Assembly (NCBI RefSeq): GCF_000346295.1
Contig: NZ_ANOG01001062.1
Coordinates: forward strand, 1-47,732
Source of the DNA: Rhodopirellula maiorica SM1
Lineage (GTDB): Bacteria; Planctomycetota; Planctomycetia; Pirellulales; Pirellulaceae
Direction: 5' to 3'
DNA: 47,732 nucleotides
Part shown: positions 35,465 to 44,670 of the stretch, piece after piece
Layout of the letters: every line of letters starts with the position of its first letter
How positions within the stretch are numbered: the first letter of the stretch is position 1
Notes under the pieces: generated by a model
Told to the model about the DNA's origin: nothing
The model's database searches: none
Seen by the model: the letters and a program-made list of their open reading frames with translations, nothing else
Translations under genes and position numbers: made by a program

Positions 35465-37438
35465 TTAGGGCCCCTTATTGTCATTGGTTTCGATCAACCC
35501 CGAATCTCGATTCCCGAGTCCGAGCCGTGTCGGACGCGGAGGTGTCGCAGGTGAGGCGACACGAATCTCTACCGCGGCGGCGTTCGGGATCGCCGGTCCT
35601 GGTGGTGCGGTCCGCCATGGCAGGATCATCTCGCCCACCGATTCTTCGGACGACAAGATCGCAGCACTCGCGGGGGCATCGTCCGATGGATGCTGGAACG
35701 AGCCAAATTCGCCACGTGGGACCATCGCGCCGTCACCGTTATCGGATGTACGGACAATATCGATATCGGTGCGTCCCGGAACTCGCATCGTCTCGATGTT
35801 TTCGTGAATCAATAGATTGCCCATTGCACGCTCGAGCTCAATCAACGACACCAAGTAATTGACCTGCGTCGACACCCACTCGCGTTCGGCATCCGAGCGG
35901 CGTTGTTGAGCATCAAGCAGATTTTCAAGCACCACCCCGACACGCGTGCCATCGCCGCCGAGCATCCGGTAGCGTTCGGTTAACACATCTTCTTCGTCAA
36001 TGGTGGCCATCACGGTTTGGCGTTTGCTTTGATGCTGGGCAATCGAGGTGTCGACATCGATCAGCGCGGTTTCGATCTCGGCACGTGTGACCTGCATGGT
36101 TTCACGCAGTTCTTCTGATTTTTGACGATACCAATGAACGGCTTCACGATGACGGGCGCGGGCATAGCGATTGCCTTGAGGCATTTCGTACTGCAGGGCC
36201 GCACTCAACCCTGGCCCTCCTGCGGTAAACTGTTTCCCAAAGGAACCGAAGACGTCGTTATGTCCATTCAAACCTGCCAAGTAGGCATCAAACACGGCGT
36301 TCAGTTCGGGCAGCAATTGGTTTCGTGTGATCCGCATCGAAAGGGCTGCCGATTCCAACTCTTTCGCCGCGGCACGGACCTCGGGTCGGTTCTCTAGCCC
36401 TTTGATCACCGCATCGCGAAGTGTCCACTGCAGCGATGCTGCCAACGGCGGATCCAAGGGAATCATCTCAAGCGTGTTTTCCGACGAAACAAGCTCGGGG
36501 CGGCCGATCAACATCGCCAACCGGGCTTGTTGACGCCGCACATTGGCTTCGGCCGAGATGATTTGGTCCATCCGGCGTGCTAAGCGTCCGCGGACCTTGG
36601 CCAACTCGATTCGGCTGGAATCAAAATCAGCACGTCCAACAATGACACGCTCGATCTCTTGGCCACGCTCAAGTAGCTTTTGCTGCTGCAAGAAATGACA
36701 ACGCGCTTCATAGAGATGCCAATACGCCGTCATCACGTCGGCGATTCGTTTCTCGACCTGCCGCCGCATCTCTTGCCACGAAACGCCGGCATCAATTTGG
36801 GCCTGAGTCAACAATCGCTCGGTATAGACCTGTCCGCCACGCGCCAACAACGGCCGGGTCAGACTGAGACTTAGTCGCGAATTGCCTTGATGCTTGGGAT
36901 CAAAGAACAAACTATTGCTGTTCAGCGTGCCCAATTCTTGCGACAAATCCCAAGTCGATCCACCTCGTGTCGTCCGGGCAACGCCCGCCGAAACGCCAAA
37001 CGTATCTTGCTGCAGCCGGCTTGGCCCCCCGGTGGTCAACGTGTTGCCGACCGGATCGTTGGTCATTCCCGCATTGGATTCCAACAAGATCTTGGAATCG
37101 AATGCTGCATCCTGCTGGGTGACCTTTTCCAACGCCACACTGGTTCGACTCGAAACACTCTTGATTCGCGGACTATGCGTCAACGTGTCGAGCAAAACGG
37201 TGTTCAGATCGAACGAAACCCAATGTGGTTGGGGCATGATCGGACTCGCGATCGACGCATTCCACCACTGAAAGTCATAGGGATCCGCTGGGATGGCGGG
37301 ATCGGCTGGGGCGGCCGTGACGGACGTCGCTTCGCTGTCCTGCTCGGCCTTGGCAACAGACAGAGTGCCAGCGAACGTTGCGTAAGCAACGATAGCTAGC
37401 ACAAGGCCCAGCGACCAGGAAAAGCGACTACGAAACAT
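35465..37438 (-). CDS. TolC-family outer-membrane channel protein
   Basis: A 657-residue protein, longer than E. coli TolC (about 490). The signal peptide is SWSLGLVLAIVAYATFAGTLSVAKA. The body has the duplicated helical hairpins of the outer membrane efflux protein family, for instance RLSLSLTRPLLARGGQVYTE, then long amphipathic helices (EVRAAAKELESAALSMRITR, GTRVGVVLENLLDAQQRRSD) and a final VNYLVSLIELERAMGNLL. An extra N-terminal part of about 100 residues and a Pro/Ala-rich tail of about 90 residues are additions. First gene of the operon, reading away from the giant surface protein gene. It should be the outer-membrane exit of the system. Confidence 0.9.
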   Translation of the reverse strand: MFRSRFSWSLGLVLAIVAYATFAGTLSVAKAEQDSEATSVTAAPADPAIPADPYDFQWWNASIASPIMPQPHWVSFDLNTVLLDTLTHSPRIKSVSSRTSVALEKVTQQDAAFDSKILLESNAGMTNDPVGNTLTTGGPSRLQQDTFGVSAGVARTTRGGSTWDLSQELGTLNSNSLFFDPKHQGNSRLSLSLTRPLLARGGQVYTERLLTQAQIDAGVSWQEMRRQVEKRIADVMTAYWHLYEARCHFLQQQKLLERGQEIERVIVGRADFDSSRIELAKVRGRLARRMDQIISAEANVRRQQARLAMLIGRPELVSSENTLEMIPLDPPLAASLQWTLRDAVIKGLENRPEVRAAAKELESAALSMRITRNQLLPELNAVFDAYLAGLNGHNDVFGSFGKQFTAGGPGLSAALQYEMPQGNRYARARHREAVHWYRQKSEELRETMQVTRAEIETALIDVDTSIAQHQSKRQTVMATIDEEDVLTERYRMLGGDGTRVGVVLENLLDAQQRRSDAEREWVSTQVNYLVSLIELERAMGNLLIHENIETMRVPGRTDIDIVRTSDNGDGAMVPRGEFGSFQHPSDDAPASAAILSSEESVGEMILPWRTAPPGPAIPNAAAVEIRVASPATPPRPTRLGLGNRDSGLIETNDNKGP

Positions 37439-37986
37439 GTCTTGTCTTAAATACCATCAGAGGGGCAATCGGGTACCGGCGTACACATGCCGTATGCGTT
37501 GTATCGGACAGACAGCGGGTCACGTTGTGATGACTAACGCGAAAAATGTGGCGTCTTCATCGTTGCAATCGGGTAATCGTTGCGGCCGAAAAACTTGACG
37601 CAATCGTCAAACTCGCCCCATTCGCAATAGGCGGTCTATCTTGATGAGATTTTGGGGGAAATACGAAGGCACGTAGCAGATTACGAACGCATACTTTTAT
37701 TGCGAATCTGCGGGTTTCCGCACAGCATGAACGCAGAACACCGCGAAACTCGCCTGTGCCTATCCGGACACCTTTCTGGGGATACGTTTCCCAAACATCA
37801 GCCACCGCGCAACCGGTACGGGCAACGCAACCGTCATATTTTCAAGCGGGAATGAGTGTGGATAGCCAATAGACCGATGACAGCAATGCAGCATTCTCGG
37901 AGATGCGGGAGCCATCCGGGGTGCCCACACCTTTTCCACGGGAATCTCCGTCCAGTGCAACTCAATGTGCAAGTTGGTTTAGTTTC
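37439..37986. promoter_or_regulatory. Divergent promoter region of the exporter and the giant gene
   Basis: A 548-base gap between the TolC-like start (minus) and the giant gene start (plus). It holds a seven-base-arm hairpin (GCAGATT 37676-37682, AATCTGC 37705-37711). The short frames here have no protein-like character. Shared control of both transcription units is possible but I could not define promoters. Confidence 0.4.
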
Positions 37987-40900
37987 ATGGCTCGCGAATT
38001 TGATTTCTATCCTTTAGAAGACCGCATCCTCCTTAGCGGCGACGGTCTTGATGCGAGCGACGGCGGCGGTGAGATCGATCTCGATTTGGCAGCCGCACTA
38101 TTGCAACAACTCGATGACGCGGATGGCGAAGCCATCGATCCGACGACACAGGTGGCGTCACAGCCAAGTAATAATGACGACACTCAGGGAACCGAGTCAA
38201 CTCATACGATCATCGATGCGCCGGACCTTGATCCCGCCAATCCAATCGAAGTGGTTTTTGTTGATGCGAGTATCGAAGATGCGGACACCCTGATCGCAAC
38301 TCTTCGCGATGGTTCGCAAGAGCAAACGCAGTGGTTGATCATTCGACTCGATGCAGACCGTGATGGTATCGAGCAAATTAGCCAAACCATGGCATCGCTG
38401 TCGGGCGTCGACGCCATCCACTTGCTCAGCCATGGCGATGGCGAGAGCATTGCACTGGGATCGACGCGGCTTGATGCGCAAACAAGCCAAGCTTATGTGA
38501 GCGACATTGCACGCTGGGGAGTTTCGCTCGATGCAGATGCGAGCATTTCAATTTACGGATCCGATCTAGCCAGTACTGAGTCGGGTCGCGAATTAATTGA
38601 AGTGATGGCAGCGGTGTGCGATTGTGACATTGCGAATCGCGACGGATCGCTATCCGGCCCAGAAACGGTGATCCCGCGTCAGGAAGTTGCCTTTGTCGAT
38701 ACATCGATTCAGGGGTACCAACAACTTGTCGACGACCTGCTGAGCAGTTCCGGTGCATCGCGACAAATCGACGTGTTCTTGCTTGACGCCACACGCGATG
38801 GTATTTCACAAATCAGCGAAGTGCTGAGAAGCTATGACGGTTTAGACTCGATTCACGTCGTCTCACACGGACTTGATGGCGGGATCCAGCTAGGCAACAC
38901 TTGGGTTGGTAGCGACACCTTGGCGATCCAAGCGGAACAGGTCCGCAATTGGGGCAACGCACTGACTGCCGACGGCGACTTGTTATTCTATGGCTGTGAT
39001 TTCGCGAGCAACGCCGATGGCCAGTTGTTGGTGGGGCAGTTTAGCCAGTTGACCGGCGCGGATGTCGCTGCCAGCGTCGACTTGACGGGGCACCAATCGC
39101 TCGGTGGCGACTGGGATTTGGAATACCATGTCGGTGCGATCGAAACCAACGTCGCGTTTAGCTTGGACGTGCAACAAGCGTGGACCGAGGTGTTGGAAGC
39201 CGCAGTGGATACAACATCGACGGGAACCAGTACCGGCGGAACGGTGACCGTATCGCACGCTACCTCGGGGACCAACCGTTTGATGTTGGTGGGGGTTTCA
39301 CTAAATCAAGCTGCCGGCGAAACGGTGACATCGGTGACCTACGGCAGCCAGAATCTGACGCTGGTGGGTGTTGAGGAAAATGGCGATGCGAGAATCGAGA
39401 TTTGGTCACTCGTCGCGCCGGATATCGGTACTGCAAACGTCCAAGTGAATTTTAGTGGCACGACCGACGGCAACACGGTTGGGGTCACCACGTTTACCGG
39501 GGTCGATCAATCCACCCCGCTGGGAACGTTTGCATCAAACTCGGCAGCGAGCGGCGGGACGGCGACCACCACCGTCACTTCGGCTGCCGATGAAGTCGTC
39601 TTTTCCGTGGTCGCGGTTGACGACACTGTCGACTACAACTTGATTCCCGGCACCGGGCAAACCGAGCGGTGGGATTTGCTGGGCGGTGGTGACATCAGCG
39701 GCGGGGGCAGCACGCAAACCGGTGCTGCGTCGACCAACGTCGAGTGGACTTGGAGCGGCAATGATAATTGGGCACTCGGTGGCGTTTCCATCAAGAGCGT
39801 TGCCAACACCAGCGGATTGCAAGGTCACTGGACGTTTGACTCCGGCGTCGGTGCATTGGACAGCAGCGGGAACAGTTATGACGGCACGTTGGTCGGCAAT
39901 GCCGCCGTCGATACCACGACATCGACCAACCAAATCGGCGACGGAAAATTAACACTTGACGGTACGGGCGACTATGTCGACGTGTCGGCGCATGTGTCGA
40001 ATTTTGCGTTGCTTAGCGAGGGCACTTTGTCCGCGTGGGTCAACGTGTCGTCGACTGACTTTGAAACGATTTTTGACATCAGCAACGGTGGCACGAGCGA
40101 CTTTGCAACGCTGGGGGTTGAAAATGGCCAATTGACTTGGACGCTAAACGCATCGACGGTATCGCTGGTGCGTGCCACATCGACGGCGCAAATCAACGAC
40201 GGCAATTGGCATCATGTCGCCGTCAGCACATCGGCCAGCGGCACGTCGCTGTACATCGACGGCGTCGAATTGACGGGGTCAGCGGTCACCTACGCATCGG
40301 GATCGGCGGCATCGACGCAGTTCCTAGATGATTTGACCGGTTTGACCTCGATGCAAATTGGTGCCTTCAACACCGGTTCGCTCGGTGGCGAATTCAATGG
40401 GTTCATTGATGACGCTCGTGTCTATGACAATGGCTTGACCGCCAGCGATGTGGCGGCACTTGCATCGGTCACCACCAATACCTCGTTCCAGCAAAACGTT
40501 GGTGGCTACACCGGCACGCAAGATACAGAAATTCGGCAAGCCTCCGCGACCAGCAGCTATGGTTCAGCCACATCGATTGCGATCGACACCGAAAATTCGG
40601 GGGCGAATTCCGAATCGCAAGGCTTGCTCCGCTTCGACAATCTGTTTGGCAGCAACGGGGGCCAAATCCCCTACGGTGTCCAGATTGTATCGGCGTCGTT
40701 GACCGTGGAAACCACCGGCGACACGTCGGGCACCATCAGTCTGCACCGGATGCTGAACAATTGGAATGAGAGCTCGACATGGGACTCGGTGTCCGGCGGA
40801 TTGTCAGCCAATGGATCCGAATTGGCATTGGCCGCTGACAGCCAGCTGGTTCCGCCCAGCTCGGGTGCCACGACATTCACCGGTTTGGAGGACACCGTTC

Positions 40901-43900
40901 AGGCATGGGCCAACGGCGACAGCAACTACGGATGGGGGATTCTGAGCGACAGCAGCAACGGCTGGGATTTTGATTCTTCCGAAGGCACCACCGTTCCGCT
41001 GCTAAGCGTCCAGTACATCATGCCGGGATCGCAGGCGTCGGTCGCGCATACGTTGACGGTCGATACCACCAGCGACGTCAGCGATGGTAATACCACGTCG
41101 ATCGATGCGTTGTTGGCGGACAAGGGTGCCGACGGATTCATCTCGCTGCGTGAAGCGATCATGGCCGCCAACAATACCAAGAACCTCGATGCCTCGACGG
41201 AGGATGTCATCAACTTTGGTATCGCTGGGACCGGGGTGCATACATTTTCCTTGACAGCCGCCCTACCGATGATCACCGACGCGGTGATCATCGATGGTTA
41301 CTCTCAGTCCGGCGCCTCGGTCAATACGCTTTCGGTTGGCAATGACGCGGTGCTGACGATCGAACTGGATGGTTCGAGCGCCGGTAATGCCAACGGGATT
41401 TATCTGGGCGAAGGCAGCGATGGCAGCACCATCAAAGGTTTGATCATCAACCGCTTCGCGTACAGCGGAATCCAGATCAGCAGCACCGGCAACTCGATCG
41501 TCGGTAACTTCATCGGTACCGATAGCACCGGCAGCTCGGATCTTGGCAACTCACGTGACGGGATCACGATCAGCGCCAACAACAACTTGATCGGCAGTGC
41601 GTCGGCGGCCGACCGCAACGTCATCTCCGGTAACAATGACGAAGCGATCGATGTGGACGCGGGTTACAGCGGCACGATCATTCAAGGCAATTATATCGGC
41701 ACCAATGCCGATGGCACGGCGGCCGTTCCTAATGGACAAAACTCATCAGGTACCTGGGGCGGCGTCTTGCTCGACGGAGGCGGGAACACCGTCGGAGGTT
41801 CCGGCGCAGGCGAAGGCAACTTGATTTCTGGCAATTATGAATTCGGCATTTTGATTCATAGCAGCGGCAATACAATTCAAGGCAACTTGATCGGCACCGA
41901 CGCGGCGGGAACGTCAAGCCTGGGCAACCAAGGCGAAGGCATCGGAGTGGGCTCAAACGCCTCGAACAACACGATCGGAGGCACCGCGGATGGCGCTGGC
42001 AACACGATTGCCTATAACACCGGCGTCGGCGTCGAGCTGACCACGTCGGGAACGGGCAACTCAATCCTCGGTAACGCGATCTATTCCAATGGCGGGCTTG
42101 GGATCGATTTGGGCGGTGACGGCGTAACGGCCAACGACGGCCAGTTCGACGACACGCCCGATCAAGACACCGGCGCCAACAACCTGCAAAACTTCCCGGT
42201 GCTCTCGTCGATCACGGCGGGGCCCACCCCCGTCGTCGTCGGTTCGCTGAAATCAACCCCCAGCCGCACGTTTCGTATTGAATTCTTTGCCAACGCTAGC
42301 GGTGATGCCAGCGGTTATGGGGAAGGCCAACGCTATGTCGGCTACATCGAGGTCACCACCAATGCCACGGGCGACGCCACGATCGGTCACTATTTGGACG
42401 GTTTTATCGCCACCGGTGAAACGGTCTCGGCAACCGCCACCGATCTGACCACCAACGATACGTCGGAATTCGCCGCCAACATTACCGCGACCAACGTTGC
42501 CCCAGTTCTGGACAGCGGTCAAAGTCCCGTGTTGACTGCTCAGAATGAAGACTCTGGGGTTCCATCGGGCGCCGTCGGCACGTTGATCTCATCGCTGGTC
42601 GATTTCGCGTCGCCGACGGGCCAAGTCGACAACGTCACCGATTCCGACCTTGGCGCCGCACTGGGTATCGCGATCACCGCGGCCGATACGACCTATGGCA
42701 GCTGGTACTACAGCACCGACGGTGGCAGCAGCTGGAACTCGCTGGGCGCCGTCAGCGACAGCAATGCCCGATTGCTGGCCGCGGACGCGGATACTCGGCT
42801 CTACTTCCAGCCCAATGCGAACTACAACGGGTCGGTTGCCAATGCGATCACGTTCCGGGCCTGGGATCAATCCACCGGCACCAATGGCGACACGTCGACG
42901 ATCACGCTCGCTTCGCAAAATGTACTGGACTCGTTTAGCAGCGTTTCCTACGGCAACAACAACGGCTCGCAGTCCTGGAGTGCTAATTGGGTCGAATCCG
43001 ACAGCTCGGGAGGTGCTGCATCGAGCGGACGTTTCCGAGTCTCCGGTGGTGAGCTCAGCATCCAAGCCGCCAATGCCAACGATTACATCTATCGCGAAGT
43101 CGATCTGTCGGATGCCGCCAACGCGACGCTGTCGTTCTCTTACTCCAGCGGCCTGGGATCTTCGGCGACCGTTCACGCTCAAATTTCGGACGACGGAGGA
43201 GCCAGCTACACCACGTTGTCGGGAGGGGTATTCAATTCGAGTACCAACACGGGCAGCGGAACCAAGAGCTTCGATATCAGCGGCCAAATGTCAGCGAACA
43301 CAAGAATTCGCTTTCTCGTTGCCGCGGGTGAAACCGGCGCAGGCGTCAATAACTTCTCCGTCGACAATGTCGAAATCACTTACGACGTACCTGGCGGTGG
43401 AACCACGGCGTTTTCGAGTGAAACCGACACTTCATCTTTGGTGATCAATGCTGTCAACGATGCCCCGGTATTGAGTAGCGGTGCGCCAGCCGCAGTCAAC
43501 GTCAGTGAAGACAGCGCGAACTCATCTGCGGTTTCGCTGGGAATGAGCGGGCTGACGTACGGCGTGGGTGGCGGCAGTGATGAGTCGGGTCAGTCATTGA
43601 CCTACACGATCACCAACATTCCGTCGCACATCACGCTGTGGAAAGCCGATGGGACCACGCAGGTCAGCAACAACGCCACGCTAACACTTTCCGAACTGCA
43701 AGGTCTGATGTACAAGACCGTCGCGGATGCGTTCGGAAGTGGCAACCTGACGTGGACCGTTCAAGACGATGGCGGCACCGCCAACGGTGGTAACGATACG
43801 CTGGCACAGAGCATGTCAATCACGGTCAACGCGGTCGACGACGCTCCCGTCGCCGTGGACGATTCCTATTCGGTTGACGAAAACGGGACCTTGGTGGTCG

Positions 43901-44670
43901 GACCGAGCACCGACAATTTGGTCAACCACTGGGAAATGAACGAAGGCGGCAGCAACCAAACGACGGTGGACTCGGGCAGCGCAGGCAATGACGCCACGTT
44001 AGGAGCCGACGCCAGCGCCAACACCGACGACCCCGCCTGGAGCAGCGGGCATATCGGTTCGGGTGCACTTTCGTTCGACGGTTCGAGTGACTATGTCGCT
44101 ACCTCCAGCACGGTGCTAAAAACCGCGACCAGCTTCACCCTCTCGACCTGGTTTCAAACGGACAAGACGTCGGGACAGCAACACATCCTGTGGCAGGGAT
44201 ACAGCGGCGGTAACGGTTACGGCAGCAGCCCCGGCACCACTGCCCAGTCCGAGATGGGCTTGACCATCGGCAGCTACGATCAAGCCAATAAGCTCGTTTT
44301 CTTTATGGGCTACGACGTACCAGCAAATGGCGCCGATGCGATCATGATCGTCTCGGATTCGGACTTCACCGACACCACTCAGTTTCACAACGTTGCCGTC
44401 GTCGTGACTGACATGGGGGGCGTACCTATAGCGCGTCGCTGTACGTCGATGGCGTGCTCGAAGGGACCGACACAGGAACGCAGAACGACCGCTCGCAATG
44501 GGGTGCCCTGCAAATCGGTAAACCGGGCGCCGACACCCGCTATTTCGATGGACAAATCGATGACGTCCGTATCTACGACACGGCGCTGTCGGAAACCGAA
44601 GTCCAAAACATCGCGCATTCCGGTGTCCTGCAAAATGATACGGACGTCGATAGCAATTCACTCAGCGTGA
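37987..44670 (+). CDS. Giant DUF4347/LamG/beta-helix surface protein, first part
   Basis: 2227 residues from the ATG at 37987. I prefer this start because it puts the sorting-like motif FDFYPLEDRILLSGDG (LEPR-XLL type) at residue 4; a longer frame opens at 37903. Domains in order (approximate base positions): two DUF4347 (38236-38655 and 38683-39195); a beta domain (39200-39800); LamG (39810-40470); DNRLRE-like (40485-41030); CSLREA-like start plus right-handed beta-helix (41040-42230); beta domains (42230-43440); cadherin-like VNDAPV repeats (43440-43900); and a second LamG (43915 on). The second DUF4347 has VVSHG (His294) and FYGCD (Cys337); the first has His149 but Ser192. The frame breaks near 44420 and stops at 44670. 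Likely a secreted adhesin and the main cargo of the divergent operon. Confidence 0.85.
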   Translation: MAREFDFYPLEDRILLSGDGLDASDGGGEIDLDLAAALLQQLDDADGEAIDPTTQVASQPSNNDDTQGTESTHTIIDAPDLDPANPIEVVFVDASIEDADTLIATLRDGSQEQTQWLIIRLDADRDGIEQISQTMASLSGVDAIHLLSHGDGESIALGSTRLDAQTSQAYVSDIARWGVSLDADASISIYGSDLASTESGRELIEVMAAVCDCDIANRDGSLSGPETVIPRQEVAFVDTSIQGYQQLVDDLLSSSGASRQIDVFLLDATRDGISQISEVLRSYDGLDSIHVVSHGLDGGIQLGNTWVGSDTLAIQAEQVRNWGNALTADGDLLFYGCDFASNADGQLLVGQFSQLTGADVAASVDLTGHQSLGGDWDLEYHVGAIETNVAFSLDVQQAWTEVLEAAVDTTSTGTSTGGTVTVSHATSGTNRLMLVGVSLNQAAGETVTSVTYGSQNLTLVGVEENGDARIEIWSLVAPDIGTANVQVNFSGTTDGNTVGVTTFTGVDQSTPLGTFASNSAASGGTATTTVTSAADEVVFSVVAVDDTVDYNLIPGTGQTERWDLLGGGDISGGGSTQTGAASTNVEWTWSGNDNWALGGVSIKSVANTSGLQGHWTFDSGVGALDSSGNSYDGTLVGNAAVDTTTSTNQIGDGKLTLDGTGDYVDVSAHVSNFALLSEGTLSAWVNVSSTDFETIFDISNGGTSDFATLGVENGQLTWTLNASTVSLVRATSTAQINDGNWHHVAVSTSASGTSLYIDGVELTGSAVTYASGSAASTQFLDDLTGLTSMQIGAFNTGSLGGEFNGFIDDARVYDNGLTASDVAALASVTTNTSFQQNVGGYTGTQDTEIRQASATSSYGSATSIAIDTENSGANSESQGLLRFDNLFGSNGGQIPYGVQIVSASLTVETTGDTSGTISLHRMLNNWNESSTWDSVSGGLSANGSELALAADSQLVPPSSGATTFTGLEDTVQAWANGDSNYGWGILSDSSNGWDFDSSEGTTVPLLSVQYIMPGSQASVAHTLTVDTTSDVSDGNTTSIDALLADKGADGFISLREAIMAANNTKNLDASTEDVINFGIAGTGVHTFSLTAALPMITDAVIIDGYSQSGASVNTLSVGNDAVLTIELDGSSAGNANGIYLGEGSDGSTIKGLIINRFAYSGIQISSTGNSIVGNFIGTDSTGSSDLGNSRDGITISANNNLIGSASAADRNVISGNNDEAIDVDAGYSGTIIQGNYIGTNADGTAAVPNGQNSSGTWGGVLLDGGGNTVGGSGAGEGNLISGNYEFGILIHSSGNTIQGNLIGTDAAGTSSLGNQGEGIGVGSNASNNTIGGTADGAGNTIAYNTGVGVELTTSGTGNSILGNAIYSNGGLGIDLGGDGVTANDGQFDDTPDQDTGANNLQNFPVLSSITAGPTPVVVGSLKSTPSRTFRIEFFANASGDASGYGEGQRYVGYIEVTTNATGDATIGHYLDGFIATGETVSATATDLTTNDTSEFAANITATNVAPVLDSGQSPVLTAQNEDSGVPSGAVGTLISSLVDFASPTGQVDNVTDSDLGAALGIAITAADTTYGSWYYSTDGGSSWNSLGAVSDSNARLLAADADTRLYFQPNANYNGSVANAITFRAWDQSTGTNGDTSTITLASQNVLDSFSSVSYGNNNGSQSWSANWVESDSSGGAASSGRFRVSGGELSIQAANANDYIYREVDLSDAANATLSFSYSSGLGSSATVHAQISDDGGASYTTLSGGVFNSSTNTGSGTKSFDISGQMSANTRIRFLVAAGETGAGVNNFSVDNVEITYDVPGGGTTAFSSETDTSSLVINAVNDAPVLSSGAPAAVNVSEDSANSSAVSLGMSGLTYGVGGGSDESGQSLTYTITNIPSHITLWKADGTTQVSNNATLTLSELQGLMYKTVADAFGSGNLTWTVQDDGGTANGGNDTLAQSMSITVNAVDDAPVAVDDSYSVDENGTLVVGPSTDNLVNHWEMNEGGSNQTTVDSGSAGNDATLGADASANTDDPAWSSGHIGSGALSFDGSSDYVATSSTVLKTATSFTLSTWFQTDKTSGQQHILWQGYSGGNGYGSSPGTTAQSEMGLTIGSYDQANKLVFFMGYDVPANGADAIMIVSDSDFTDTTQFHNVAVVVTDMGGVPIARRCTSMACSKGPTQERRTTARNGVPCKSVNRAPTPAISMDKSMTSVSTTRRCRKPKSKTSRIPVSCKMIRTSIAIHSA
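44415..44420 (+). other. Frameshift site in a run of six G
   Basis: At GACATGGGGGGCGTACC the zero frame turns into a non-family sequence (VPIARRCTSMACS) and stops at 44670. With one extra G the LamG domain continues correctly (GGRTYSASLYVDGVLEGTD ...) and the frame stays open to the end of the window. A sequencing error in the homopolymer, a real mutation or slippage could each explain it. Confidence 0.85.

Noticed and set aside
37652-37855. A 67-residue plus-strand frame in the divergent promoter region
   Set aside because: No recognisable motif; the region is better explained as regulatory.
44415-44420. Programmed ribosomal frameshift in the giant gene
   Set aside because: No slippery heptamer with a downstream stem was identified; a homopolymer error or mutation is simpler, so I list it as a frame break only.
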